Shown here piece by piece: positions 54,327 to 63,052 of a stretch of DNA of 64,000 nucleotides; the stretch's first letter is position 1, and each line of letters begins with the position of its first letter. The stretch spans positions 85,189 to 149,188 of the forward strand of contig JAJFHE010000054.1 in assembly GCA_021775755.1 (NCBI GenBank), in the 5' to 3' direction. The DNA is from Hyphomicrobiales bacterium. GTDB taxonomy: Bacteria > Pseudomonadota > Alphaproteobacteria > Rhizobiales > JAJFHB01. The translations under genes and the position numbers were made by a program. A model generated the notes under the pieces. The model ran no database searches and was not told the origin of the DNA. It saw only the letters and a program-made list of their open reading frames with translations.

Positions 54327-54917
54327 CTAGCCTTGCAGATTGTCATACCGGCCAAAGATCAGGCCGAACACGCCGACGGCATAGATGTCGTCGCCATCGA
54401 GTTCGAGCAGAACCTGCGGCAAACTCTGATACGCCTGGCCCGAAATAAGAATGCCGTGGCGGGTTAGATCGTAGGTCGACAGATGCAAAGGGCATGCGCC
54501 CAGTGACTTGGTGTCGCCCTTGTAGGTTCCCGACAGCGGCCCGCCTTGATGGGTACAGGTATTGTTGAATGCGACGACATCGGTCTGGGGACCGATGCCG
54601 CCCCCTGCCCTTGTGCCGAGCTTGACAACGATTGAATCCGAATACGCCCCGTCATCGGGATACGTAAAATCGATCGGCTCATCGACCTTGAGTTCGCTGA
54701 GTTTTGCAATCAGCTTGCGCGGGTATGTCGCCACAAGGCCGGGAACTTCCTCGGCATCTGCGGTACCGGCGTTCATCACGACCATGACCGTTGCCACCGC
54801 AGTACCCGAGGTCAGCAGGAATTCACGGCGCGAAAGCATACATTTTCCAGCGCCCTTTTTTCCGTTGCCATCCTGTCGAGGAGGCTGATTGACCGACATG
54901 TTTTGTGTGTCACTCAT
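54327..54917 (-). CDS. idrB: Rieske [2Fe-2S] subunit, AioB/IdrB-like, Tat-exported
   Basis: The protein has 196 residues. A twin-arginine signal (SRREFLL at 29-35) and a hydrophobic stretch precede a Rieske fold. The cluster ligands are CTH at 121-123 and CPLH at 142-145. The two cysteines that form a disulphide in many Rieske proteins are replaced by Gly126 and Leu144. GGAGG precedes the ATG at 54917. It passes electrons to or from the AioA-like subunit, encoded 11 bp downstream, and carries it through the Tat system. Confidence 0.85.
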   Translation of the reverse strand: MSDTQNMSVNQPPRQDGNGKKGAGKCMLSRREFLLTSGTAVATVMVVMNAGTADAEEVPGLVATYPRKLIAKLSELKVDEPIDFTYPDDGAYSDSIVVKLGTRAGGGIGPQTDVVAFNNTCTHQGGPLSGTYKGDTKSLGACPLHLSTYDLTRHGILISGQAYQSLPQVLLELDGDDIYAVGVFGLIFGRYDNLQG

Positions 54918-54935
54918 TTTCGATTACCTCCAGGT

Positions 54936-56078
54936 TCACTCAGCCGGGTCCGGCAGTGGTTGATATGCGGGAAGTTCGGGCACCGTCATCCTGATTTCAG
55001 GTCCGCTGAAGGCCTCCAGAAAGGCGACCAGATCTTCGATCTCATCGTCATTCAGCCCAAGCGGCCTGATCAGCGGTGACAAGTTGTGACCGAACTCGTT
55101 CTCGCCACCGCCGTTGTTGTAGAACTCAACGACTTCGGTGAGATCCCACAGCGCCCCGTTGTGCATGTAGGGCGCGGTGTAGAGGGTGTAGCGCAGACTG
55201 GGCGTACGGAATTTGCCCATGTCCTCTTTTTGCTTTGTGCGGTAGTAGAGCCCCGCGTCGTCCTTGATGAAACGGTAGAGCTCTTCAGTCACGCCCTTGG
55301 CATATTGTTCGTACCGGAAGGTAATCTGAGCCAGGGCGTCTTCTTCCCAGCGCGGTGCCGGCGGCACGCCGATATTGTAGTAGCGCTCATCGGTGGCCAT
55401 CGGGCCGTTATGACATTCGATGCAGTTGGCCTTGCCTTCGAACAGCGCCTTGCCGCGCAACTGCTGTTCGCTCAGCGCCTCTTCTTCGCCGCGCAAATAA
55501 CGGTCAAGCGGTGTATCGGTCTGCACCAAGGTACGCTCGAATGACGCGATTGCCCGCCAGGCATTACCGATTTTCGGCCACTCGTCGCCAAACACCGACC
55601 GGAAAGCTTCGCGATATTCGGGGATGAACGCCAGACGCGCCTCCATCACATCGTTCTCGCCGTTTCCGGCGACCGCGCCTTTCGCGGCTGAGGGAGCCTG
55701 CCGTTCCAGCGAGGACGCGGCACCAACCCAGAACAGTTTGCCGTAATAAGCGGAGTTGATAACCGTCTGGCTGTTGCGCCAATGGACCGTACCGGGGTAA
55801 CCGCGCGACAAATCGTCTGAAAACCCCCAACCCTGCTCCTGATTGTGACAGGACGAGCATGCGGTCGAGGCGTCGCCTCCCAGGCGCGGATCGAAGAACA
55901 GCATCCGTCCCAGCTCGATTTTCTCTGGTGTTTGCGGATTGTCGGCCGGGATAGGCGGATCGCCCAGAGGCGCCAGTGGCGGATTGTTATCGGCCCCTGC
56001 CGGCGCTGCAAACAATGGCAGAGCAACCACCAGCGCCACCGCCGAAATCAGTGTCTCTTTATGACCTTTCAGCATCAT
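54936..56078 (-). CDS. idrP: Di-heme cytochrome c peroxidase (IdrP-like)
   Basis: The protein has 380 residues with a signal peptide ending near APAGADN. Two haem c sites, CSSCH at 74-78 and CIECH at 219-223, sit in the layout of bacterial di-heme peroxidases (MauG/CcpA class), with ELGRMLFFDPRLGGD before the first. In iodate reducers two such proteins act with IdrAB, probably removing peroxide formed during iodate reduction. It lies between the second peroxidase gene and the Rieske gene. An in-frame ATG at 56075 is better spaced from the ribosome site. Confidence 0.85.
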   Translation of the reverse strand: MMLKGHKETLISAVALVVALPLFAAPAGADNNPPLAPLGDPPIPADNPQTPEKIELGRMLFFDPRLGGDASTACSSCHNQEQGWGFSDDLSRGYPGTVHWRNSQTVINSAYYGKLFWVGAASSLERQAPSAAKGAVAGNGENDVMEARLAFIPEYREAFRSVFGDEWPKIGNAWRAIASFERTLVQTDTPLDRYLRGEEEALSEQQLRGKALFEGKANCIECHNGPMATDERYYNIGVPPAPRWEEDALAQITFRYEQYAKGVTEELYRFIKDDAGLYYRTKQKEDMGKFRTPSLRYTLYTAPYMHNGALWDLTEVVEFYNNGGGENEFGHNLSPLIRPLGLNDDEIEDLVAFLEAFSGPEIRMTVPELPAYQPLPDPAE

Positions 56079-56091
56079 ACCCTCTTCGATA

Positions 56092-57204
56092 TCAGTTGGG
56101 CGTTTCGCGCCAGTCGTCGATTACGTCGTACTCGGTCGGGATTGGATCCTGCCAAACGAATTCCGGACCGGTCAGCGGATCCCCCGAAAGCGCACGCAGA
56201 AAAGCGACCAGATCCGTTCGCTGTTGCTTGCTCAGTCCCAAAGGCATGAGCCTTCGGTCCTTGTTCGGGTCGTCGCCACCGCCTGCATCGTAGAAGTCGA
56301 TAACCTCTTCAAGCGTCGCGAAGACACCGTTGTGCATGTAGGGGCCGGTATGGGTCAGCTCCCGCAGCGTTGGCGTGAGGAAAGTGCCGACGTCGGAGCC
56401 GTCTGCGGCGTGGCCGCGAACATGGGCACCCGGATCGCGGCGAATGTTCATGAAATTCTCGATGCCCATGAACATGGCGTAGGCAACGAACGTCGTGTGA
56501 CGCATCGGGTTACGCCAGATCTCCGGATTGTCCGGAACGCCGGTATTGTAGACCCGGTCATCTGTAAATCGCGGACCTGAGTGACATGTTCCGCAGCCGG
56601 CCACACCGGCAAAAATCGTAAAGCCGCTTTGTTCAGATGGCGACAGTTCGCCCCGGTCAAACGCTGAATTACGCGATATCAGGGTCTTCAGGAACTCCGG
56701 AATGGCCTTTCGCGCACCGCCATTGCTCGGCTCGCCGTAACCTGCCGCTTCGAACATTTCCACATAGACAGGATCTTGCTTGAACCGCTCCTGCATCAAG
56801 CGCATGTCCATGTTCATCATGTAGTCTTCGGTAATCATCTCACGCGTGACATCGTTCAGGTTCGAGCCCAACCTGCCATCGTGAAACCAGGCCGCGCGGT
56901 GCGCCGTATTGATCAGCGTCGGTGTGTTGCGAAACCCGAGCGACCCCGGATAGGCCGCAGACAACGGCAACCCGTCAGCAAACCCTCTTGCGGGATCATG
57001 ACAGCTGGCGCAGCTGATGGCCGCGTCGCCGGATAGCCGCTTGTCGAAAAAAAGCCTTCTTCCAAGTTCCACCTGCGCCGCGTTGGTCTCTATTTGCGGA
57101 ACCGGACCGAAGTCTTCAGCAGCGCCGGGAACCAGGGCCGCCATCATGCCAACCGCAGCCGTCACTCCGATCTTCAGAAGGCCGCGAAATTCAATTCTGA
57201 TCAT
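56092..57204 (-). CDS. idrP: Di-heme cytochrome c peroxidase (IdrP-like), first gene of operon
   Basis: The protein has 370 residues from the ATG at 57204, with AAGGGG upstream. A signal peptide ends near PGAAEDF. Haem sites are CASCH and CGTCH (near residues 65-69 and 204-208), with VELGRRLFFDKRLSGDAAIS before the first. It is only distantly like the second peroxidase and not a fresh duplicate. The two may play different roles, matching IdrP1 and IdrP2. Which one corresponds to which cannot be decided here. It opens the leftward reductase operon. Confidence 0.85.
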   Translation of the reverse strand: MIRIEFRGLLKIGVTAAVGMMAALVPGAAEDFGPVPQIETNAAQVELGRRLFFDKRLSGDAAISCASCHDPARGFADGLPLSAAYPGSLGFRNTPTLINTAHRAAWFHDGRLGSNLNDVTREMITEDYMMNMDMRLMQERFKQDPVYVEMFEAAGYGEPSNGGARKAIPEFLKTLISRNSAFDRGELSPSEQSGFTIFAGVAGCGTCHSGPRFTDDRVYNTGVPDNPEIWRNPMRHTTFVAYAMFMGIENFMNIRRDPGAHVRGHAADGSDVGTFLTPTLRELTHTGPYMHNGVFATLEEVIDFYDAGGGDDPNKDRRLMPLGLSKQQRTDLVAFLRALSGDPLTGPEFVWQDPIPTEYDVIDDWRETPN

Positions 57205-57207
57205 CAA

Positions 57208-57462
57208 ATGACCCCTTTAGCTTGGTTGCCTCGAGCATGCCGATCACAATCGGGCGAGACTCTTATGGGCCACGATCCTTGCGGTTCACTGCAAAACCGG
57301 TCACGCAAGTCCTTCCTGCCGCACCCGATGAGGGACAACATTCCGGCGCCAACGCGCGCGCAATGAGAAGTGAGAATTGTGCCGCCTAGAGAGTCCCCCA
57401 ATGCAAATCGCCAAATATCGTTTCACCCGCCCAGATAGTAGGATGTGGCGACCCTCCACTAA
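57208..57462. other. Leader and promoter region of the reductase operon
   Basis: This region separates the FNR/DNR-type box from the first peroxidase gene. If the transcript starts about 40 bases from the box centre, the leader is about 220 bases long. A 65-codon open frame ends in a TGATG overlap with the peroxidase start, but its sequence does not look like a protein. No riboswitch or terminator is recognised. Confidence 0.4.
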
Positions 57463-57476
57463 TTGACATTGATCAA
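57463..57476 (-). promoter_or_regulatory. DNR/NNR-type FNR-family operator
   Basis: On the minus strand the sequence is TTGAT-CAAT-GTCAA, an exact match to the DNR/NNR consensus TTGAT-N4-GTCAA. It lies about 260 bp upstream of the first peroxidase gene. With the FNR-type box at 37942 it suggests shared anaerobic or nitrogen-oxide control of both convergent operons. Confidence 0.75.
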
Positions 57477-57713
57477 GTGAGGCAAAACTGTTGCGTAACG
57501 CGGCGGCGCCCGCGAGGGCCGACTCTGGACCGGGATTCAAGCGGCAACTTTAGGTGTTACACCCCCCTTTTCCGCGGGTTTCACGCGATGGCGTTCAAGT
57601 GTGCAACGCGCGCTGCACGCCCGCGTTCGGTTGATCGCCGAACACGCATGCGTTCCAACCTGTAGTAATGACAACCAAATCTGCCACGCCGCGCGCTGCC
57701 GGCGTGCGAATCG

Positions 57714-57800
57714 TGGTGCGGGCGGGGGGACTTGAACCCCCACTCTCCAAGGAGAAACGGATTTTAAGTCCGTTGCGTCTACCGATTCCGCCACGCCCGC
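57714..57800 (-). tRNA. tRNA-Leu (anticodon UAA), CCA encoded
   Basis: The minus strand folds as a class II tRNA. The acceptor stem is GCGGGCG with CGCCCGC and the anticodon loop CTTAAAA on an ACGGA/TCCGT stem gives UAA. A long variable arm (CTCC/GGAG) is present, the T arm is GGGGG-TTCAAGT-CCCCC, and the 3' CCA is encoded. The 3' end points towards the respiratory gene block. Confidence 0.95.
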
Positions 57801-58020
57801 ATCCGCGGCTCCAAATAAGGAGCGACTGCGTGACTTATGCCTTGGGCCTCGCCCGCCCGCAAGCGCGTTGCACATGCCCGCGTACCCGCACGCAATCCGC
57901 GACAAACGGTGCCGGCGCGCCGCGTTTCGCGCGATCGCCAGCCCGGACGCCTCTTGACATTGCGCGCCCGACAGAGTGTGTTTGGCAAGACGTGGTCCCA
58001 AGGTGGACGGACAAGTGACC

Positions 58021-58461
58021 ATGACACTTAAACAAATTCCGATACTGCTGGCGCTCGCGCTGGCGCTGATGGCGAATACCTGCCAGACCACGCAGCAGGA
58101 ACCTGCCGCCAATCCTCAGATCATCGAAGGTGCGCTGACATCGGCGCAGATCACCGAGCTTGTGGCCGGCAATACCGGTTATGGCGAAGAGGAAACATTC
58201 AACTACCGAACCTTCTTTGTCCCGGACGGCGCCATGGCGGGCCGTATCTGGGGGGATTTCGGCCAGGAAACCGATCAGGGGCGTTGGGAAGTCACACCGG
58301 AAAACCAGATGTGCCGCCAATGGACCGTCAAATGGGGCGGCCTGAAGCGCGCCTGCTTTGAGGTATTCAAGGACGGCGAAACCATCAAACTCATCAATAT
58401 GGACGGCAATGCCGACAGCTATGAGATGATGGTGGCCGCCGGGAACCGGCTCGACCGTTGA
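58021..58461 (+). CDS. Small exported hypothetical protein, DUF995-like
   Basis: The protein has 146 residues from the ATG at 58021. A signal sequence (LALALALMANTC) is present; the Cys could be lipidated but the preceding Asn-Thr do not fit a good lipobox. The mature part, with FFVPDGAMAGRIWGDFG, CRQWTVKWGG and ACFEVF, resembles small secreted alphaproteobacterial proteins of the DUF995 type. Function unknown. It converges with gpt. Confidence 0.65.
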   Translation: MTLKQIPILLALALALMANTCQTTQQEPAANPQIIEGALTSAQITELVAGNTGYGEEETFNYRTFFVPDGAMAGRIWGDFGQETDQGRWEVTPENQMCRQWTVKWGGLKRACFEVFKDGETIKLINMDGNADSYEMMVAAGNRLDR

Positions 58462-58508
58462 CTTAAATCTTAGTACGAATGTACCAATCTAAGCCGTTGT
58501 GGAGATGC

Positions 58509-58544
58509 AAAAAAGCGCCGCACCCCAAAACGGATCCGGCGCCG
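58509..58544 (-). terminator. Intrinsic terminator after gpt
   Basis: On the minus strand the inverted repeat CGGCGC/GCGCCG (arms 58537-58542 and 58515-58520) is followed by six T residues. It begins right after the gpt stop codon. Confidence 0.65.
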
Positions 58545-59054
58545 TCAGGCGATGCTGTCGGAACCGATCGGCGGCGTAAACTGCAACCCTAGATCCCAGG
58601 GCAGGAAGATCCACGTGTCCTGGCTGACTTCCGTAATGAAGGTGTCGACGAGCGGCCTGCCCTCCGGCTTGGCGTAGACGGTAGCGAAATGCGCCTTCGG
58701 CAACATGGCGCGCACCGCTTTTGCCGTCTTGCCGGTATCGACAAGGTCGTCGACGATCAGCACACCCTCGCCCTCGCCGCCGCGAATATTCACGACCGGG
58801 TCTCCTACGGTCTTGAGCACCGAAAGATCGCCCTGCTTTTCATAGTCGTAGGACGCAACGCACACGGTTTCGATGAGGCGGATGCCAAGCTCGCGCGCCA
58901 CGACGGCGGCGGGTACGAGACCTCCCCGGGTGATGCTGACGATCGCATCCCAGGATCCTTCTTCATCCTTCAGTCGCCACGCCAACGCGCGCGCATCGCG
59001 ATGGAACTGTTCCCATGAAACGGAAAACCCGTGTTGCGGGTGATGCTCTTCCAT
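58545..59054 (-). CDS. gpt: Xanthine phosphoribosyltransferase
   Basis: The enzyme has 169 residues. It carries the PRPP-binding motif [14 protein letters not shown], the N-terminal [17 protein letters not shown] and the C-terminal [16 protein letters not shown], all as in Gpt. It converts xanthine, guanine or hypoxanthine to the nucleotide in purine salvage. The length fits the family. A terminator follows. Confidence 0.9.
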   Translation of the reverse strand: MEEHHPQHGFSVSWEQFHRDARALAWRLKDEEGSWDAIVSITRGGLVPAAVVARELGIRLIETVCVASYDYEKQGDLSVLKTVGDPVVNIRGGEGEGVLIVDDLVDTGKTAKAVRAMLPKAHFATVYAKPEGRPLVDTFITEVSQDTWIFLPWDLGLQFTPPIGSDSIA

Positions 59055-59210
59055 GCCCTGGCTCCCCTTTTCGCTTCCGCCGAACTGTTATGCCGCGCGC
59101 GCGGCCTCCGGGGCAAGCATCGGCCATGCGCTATCAACCGGTATTGCGATCACAAATGCGCAAGCGCACGCCGCGTCACGGCAAACGCACGTGTTATGCC
59201 GTCGCCACGC

Positions 59211-59963
59211 TCACCCCTTGAGTTTCGGCTGCACCGTGCCAATACGTTCAACCAGCGCCTGCACCTGCGCCGTCGCCGCTTCAAGTGCCGCTTCGTCTTT
59301 GGAGCGCAGCACGAGGTTTGAGCCGAACCGCCCGCCTTCGTGGAACGGATAGCTGCCGATCGCAACATCCTCAAAAGCGTTCTGGATCGCCTCCAGACCC
59401 TCCGCCAGATCGCCTTCGCCGGCATCCGCGCGAACGGTCCGCGACAGCAGCGGCTTGCCCCTCTCAAGGCCGGGCGCCAGACTTTCGAACATCGCCCGCA
59501 TCACCTTTGGAATGCCGGCCAGCACAAACACGTTCTCAACCTGGAACCCCGGCGCCCAGCTCACGTTGTTGACAATCAGCGTACCGCCATCGGGAACGCG
59601 CGCCATGCGCATGCGTGCTTCGTTGATCTGACCATGCTGGTAGCTTGCATGCATGAGCGCGACCGCGTCGGGGTGATGATCTATGCCGAGGCCGAATGCC
59701 ACCGCAACCGCATCGGCGGTAATATCGTCATGCGTCGGACCGATACCGCCGGTGGTGAACACATAGTCATAGCGCGCGCGGAGCGCGTTCAGCGCGGCGA
59801 CAATGTCGTCTTGAACATCGGCCACCATGCGCGCCTCACGCACCTCGATCGCCATCTCGGTTAGTTGTTCGGCGAGATACCCGAGATTGGCGTCTTTCGT
59901 GCGTCCCGACAAAAGCTCATCGCCGATCAGCAGCACCGCCGCGGTAACCGTATCGCGCGCCAT
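59211..59963 (-). CDS. CinA/MoaB-type molybdopterin-binding domain protein
   Basis: The protein has 250 residues. The MoCF-biosynthesis fold is clear: AAVLLIGDELLSGRTKDANL, FTTGGIGPTHDDITADAVA, and VLAGIPKVMRAMFESL. It corresponds to the N-terminal half of CinA, which hydrolyses ADP-ribose or NMN in some species. The nicotinamide-deamidase half is absent. Such stand-alone forms are common in alphaproteobacteria. It is divergent from sfsA. Confidence 0.85.
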   Translation of the reverse strand: MARDTVTAAVLLIGDELLSGRTKDANLGYLAEQLTEMAIEVREARMVADVQDDIVAALNALRARYDYVFTTGGIGPTHDDITADAVAVAFGLGIDHHPDAVALMHASYQHGQINEARMRMARVPDGGTLIVNNVSWAPGFQVENVFVLAGIPKVMRAMFESLAPGLERGKPLLSRTVRADAGEGDLAEGLEAIQNAFEDVAIGSYPFHEGGRFGSNLVLRSKDEAALEAATAQVQALVERIGTVQPKLKG

Positions 59964-60086
59964 GGGGATCTCCTTTTTGAAACTTCGTCAGCCTGTATAA
60001 CCAAGCCACAGCCTATTGAGGAGTCGCGGAAGAAAGTTGCGCGGCGAATTCTTGATGTCGCCCCCGCATATGCCTATCTTCGCGCC

Positions 60087-60800
60087 ATGCAATTTCCAAC
60101 TCCCCTTCTGCGCGGCACCTTGATCAAACGCTACAAGCGGTTTCTTGCAGACGTTGAACTCGACAGCGGCGAGACGGTGACCGCCCATTGCGCTAATCCG
60201 GGGTCGATGATGGGCCTCAAGGAAGCCGGCACAACGGTCTGGCTGTCGCGCGCCACCAATCCCGCCCGCAAGCTCAAGTTCTCCTGGGAGTTGCTGCAGG
60301 TCGATCTTGGTGCGGGCCCGGCGCTTGTCGGCATCAACACGAGCCATCCCAACCGGATTGTCGAAGACGCAATCTCCGCCGGTGCCATTGCCGAACTCAC
60401 CGGTTATGCCAATCTGCGCCGCGAAGTAAAATACGGCCGCAACAGCCGCATCGACCTGCTGCTTGAAGATGACAACCGTCCGCCCTGCTACGTCGAGGTC
60501 AAGAACGTCCATCTCATGCGCGAGGCGGGTTTCGCGGAGTTTCCCGATTCGATTACCGAACGCGGGCGAAAACATCTCCACGAACTCGCCGACATGGTCG
60601 CGACGGGAGCGCGCTCGGTCATGTTCTATCTGATCCAGCGCGACGACGCGGACCGCTTCTCCCTTGCGGGCGACATCGATCCGCAGTATTCCGAAGCCTT
60701 CGCGGCCGCAAGGACGGCAGGCGTTGAGGCGCTTGCCTATTCCTGTAAACTGGACCCCGAACTCGGGATCGAGATCGACCGCGCCATCGCCATCTCCTGA
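60087..60800 (+). CDS. sfsA: SfsA family DNA-binding/nuclease-fold protein
   Basis: The protein has 237 residues from the ATG at 60087; the longer frame upstream is not conserved. Family blocks are GTLIKRYKRFLADVEL, ANPGSMMGL, NSRIDLLL with CYVEVKNVHL, and FPDSITERGRKHLHEL. The Asp and Glu-x-Lys residues form the nuclease-like site. Originally linked to sugar fermentation in E. coli; its true role is unsettled. It precedes map and radC, an order common in Hyphomicrobiales. Confidence 0.9.
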   Translation: MQFPTPLLRGTLIKRYKRFLADVELDSGETVTAHCANPGSMMGLKEAGTTVWLSRATNPARKLKFSWELLQVDLGAGPALVGINTSHPNRIVEDAISAGAIAELTGYANLRREVKYGRNSRIDLLLEDDNRPPCYVEVKNVHLMREAGFAEFPDSITERGRKHLHELADMVATGARSVMFYLIQRDDADRFSLAGDIDPQYSEAFAAARTAGVEALAYSCKLDPELGIEIDRAIAIS

Positions 60801-60827
60801 ACGGCGCCCACGACCGGACGAAACGCC

Positions 60828-61652
60828 ATGATTTATATCGACGCAAGTCTCGCGCCAGAGACAAACACCGGCCAGATCAAGCTGCACGGGGCCGAAGGTT
60901 TCGCCGGCATGCGCAAGGCCGGCCAGGTCGCGGCGGCCTGTCTCGACATGCTGGCGCCACATGTGAAGCCCGGCGTCACGACCGAAGAACTCGACCGGCT
61001 CGCCCTGGAATTTGCCGGCGACAACAACGCGGCACCCGCCCCCCTCAATTACCGCGGCTTTCCAAAGGCGATCTGCACGTCCATCAATCATGTCGTCTGC
61101 CACGGCATCCCCAACGAAAAGCCGATGCGCGAAGGCGACATTATCAACATCGACATCACGCTGATTGTCGATGGTTGGCACGGCGACACAAGCCGCATGT
61201 TTCCGGTCGGCGCAATATCGCGCAGGTCCGAACGGCTCATCGAAGTGACCTACGAATCCCTGATGCGTGGCATCGCCGTCGTGCGTCCCGGCGCCACGGT
61301 CGGCGACATCGGTGCTGAGATCCAGGAATACGCCGAGGGTGAGCGCACCTCGGTGGTACGGGATTTTTGCGGCCATGGCCTTGGCCGCGTCTTTCACGAT
61401 GTGCCGAACATCCTCCATTACGGCCATCGCGGCGAAGGAGTACAGCTCAAGGCCGGTATGCTCTTTACCATCGAACCGATGATCAATCTCGGCCGCTCGC
61501 GCGTCAAGATTCTGTCGGACGGCTGGACCGCGGTCACCCGCGACCGCTCATTGTCCGCCCAGTTCGAACACACCATCGGCGTTACCGACGAGGGCTGCGA
61601 GATATTCACGCTGTCTCCCGCCGGCCTTCATCATCCCCCTTACGCGTTCTGA
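60828..61652 (+). CDS. map: Type I methionine aminopeptidase
   Basis: The enzyme has 274 residues. Metal-binding residues appear in order: Asp in IINIDITLIVDGWHGDTSRM, His in GHGLGRVFHDVPNI, Glu in LFTIEPMINLG and Glu in QFEHTIGVT. HVVCHGIPN carries the conserved substrate-site His. It removes the N-terminal methionine from new proteins. It lies 27 bp after sfsA and 3 bp before radC. Confidence 0.95.
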   Translation: MIYIDASLAPETNTGQIKLHGAEGFAGMRKAGQVAAACLDMLAPHVKPGVTTEELDRLALEFAGDNNAAPAPLNYRGFPKAICTSINHVVCHGIPNEKPMREGDIINIDITLIVDGWHGDTSRMFPVGAISRRSERLIEVTYESLMRGIAVVRPGATVGDIGAEIQEYAEGERTSVVRDFCGHGLGRVFHDVPNILHYGHRGEGVQLKAGMLFTIEPMINLGRSRVKILSDGWTAVTRDRSLSAQFEHTIGVTDEGCEIFTLSPAGLHHPPYAF

Positions 61653-61655
61653 TCA

Positions 61656-62363
61656 ATGAGTGCCGGGGGCGACGACGGCGCTAAGAAGACGAAGCCGCAC
61701 TATCACGGTCATCGCGACCGCTTGCGCGAGCGCTTCCGCAAGGGCGGCGCCGACGCCCTTCCGGACTATGAGCTTCTTGAGCTTGTGCTCTTCCGCGCCC
61801 TGCCCCGCCAGGACACCAAACCGCTTGCCAAGGCGCTGCATGAAAAATTTGGCAGCTTCGCAGACGTCATCAGTGCCGATGTTGAGCGTTTGAAAGATGT
61901 GAACGGCGTCGGCGAACGCGTCATCGACGAACTAAAGCTGGTGCACGCCGCGGCGCTGCGCCTCACCCAGACCCAGATCGTCAACCGCACAGCGCTGGGC
62001 TCGTGGTCGGAACTCATGGCCTACTGCAGCGCCGCCATGGCTCGCGAAACCAAAGAGCAGTTCCGCATCATCTTCCTCGACCGCAAGAACCGCATCATCG
62101 CTGACGAAGTGCAGCAAAAGGGGACCGTCGATCACACTCCGGTCTACCCGCGCGAAGTCATCAAACGCGCGCTCGAACTCTCCTCCACCGCCATTATCCT
62201 TGCACATAACCACCCAAGCGGCGACCCGACACCGTCGCGTGCCGACATCGACATGACGAAGAAGATCATCGAGGCCGCCGACAAGCTCGGCATCACCGTC
62301 CACGACCACGTCATCATCGGCCGCGACGGCAACGCCAGCCTCAAGCAGCTGGGACTGATTTAA
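61656..62363 (+). CDS. radC: RadC family JAB-domain protein
   Basis: The protein has 235 residues. An N-terminal helix-hairpin-helix region ([20 protein letters not shown], then [10 protein letters not shown]) is followed by a JAMM/MPN domain with the metal motif [14 protein letters not shown]. The family was named for DNA repair, but its biochemical role remains unclear. It is the last gene of the sfsA-map-radC group. Confidence 0.9.
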   Translation: MSAGGDDGAKKTKPHYHGHRDRLRERFRKGGADALPDYELLELVLFRALPRQDTKPLAKALHEKFGSFADVISADVERLKDVNGVGERVIDELKLVHAAALRLTQTQIVNRTALGSWSELMAYCSAAMARETKEQFRIIFLDRKNRIIADEVQQKGTVDHTPVYPREVIKRALELSSTAIILAHNHPSGDPTPSRADIDMTKKIIEAADKLGITVHDHVIIGRDGNASLKQLGLI

Positions 62364-62491
62364 AAACGAGCGACGGCATCAAGCACGATGACCGGAGCGC
62401 ATTGCAATCGGACCGTCGACATAGATACTCGCAAACCGCCGTGGTCACTCGTATTTCGGACTGTTAGCCTGTTGGTGAAGGGAGTGCCATC

Positions 62492-62722
62492 TTGGAACGC
62501 AAACTTGCCGCCATCCTGACCGCCGACGTTGTTGGATATTCGCGTCTCATGGGCGCCGACGAAGCGGGGACGCTTGAGCGTCTGAAGTCCCTACGCCGGG
62601 AGCTGATGCAGCCGACCATCGGGAAACACAAAGGCCGCATCGTGAAACTTATGGGAGAAAAGGCCAATCATGAGCTAGCATTCAAACTGGACCAATCACG
62701 TGGGGTTGGTCAGTCGCCGTAA
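62492..62722 (+). pseudogene. Truncated class III adenylate cyclase remnant
   Basis: The TTG at 62492 has an AAGGGAG site. The first ~52 residues (KLAAILTADVVGYSRLMGAD, then GTLERLKSLRREL and HKGRIVKLMGEK) match the start of the cyclase domain in proteins that continue for 400-600 residues. After GRIVK the expected TxGDG segment is lost and the frame ends after 76 codons. It lies at the border with AT-richer sequence. Confidence 0.75.
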
Positions 62723-62797
62723 TAGCCCACTTGTGGCCCTGTTAGGGTGATGCTCTTTTTTGCTTACTGAAGATAGCGGCCAGGAAACAATCGAACG

Positions 62798-63049
62798 ATG
62801 CGTTCACTTATTTTGGCACTAGCAATCGCTACATTGATCAATGGCACCGTCCTCGGTCAGTCAGACAATGCAATAACGCTAGAGGAGGTTGACGAACTAG
62901 TTTCCACATTGGATGACGGTATAGCTAGCCTCAAAACTGCATTGTATTTATGCCAATATATGGAATGCAAAGAAATAGAAAGCCAAGTGTTTATATATAG
63001 TTATGATAATGTCACGTGGTTTTATGCTAATGGCACAATTTACGAATGA
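62798..63049 (+). CDS. Small secreted protein, AT-rich gene
   Basis: The protein has 83 residues with a signal peptide (RSLILALAIATLINGTVLG, cleavage before QSD). The mature part is acidic, with two cysteines in LYLCQYMECKEIE that could form a disulphide, and ends in aromatic residues. No family is recognised. Base composition and codon use are clearly more AT-rich than in the rest of the window, which suggests transfer. Confidence 0.55.
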   Translation: MRSLILALAIATLINGTVLGQSDNAITLEEVDELVSTLDDGIASLKTALYLCQYMECKEIESQVFIYSYDNVTWFYANGTIYE

Positions 63050-63052
63050 ATT

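Noticed and set aside
57204..57401. 65-residue frame ending at the first peroxidase start
   Set aside because: The TGATG junction is suggestive, but the sequence is not protein-like and it starts with a TTG without clear support.
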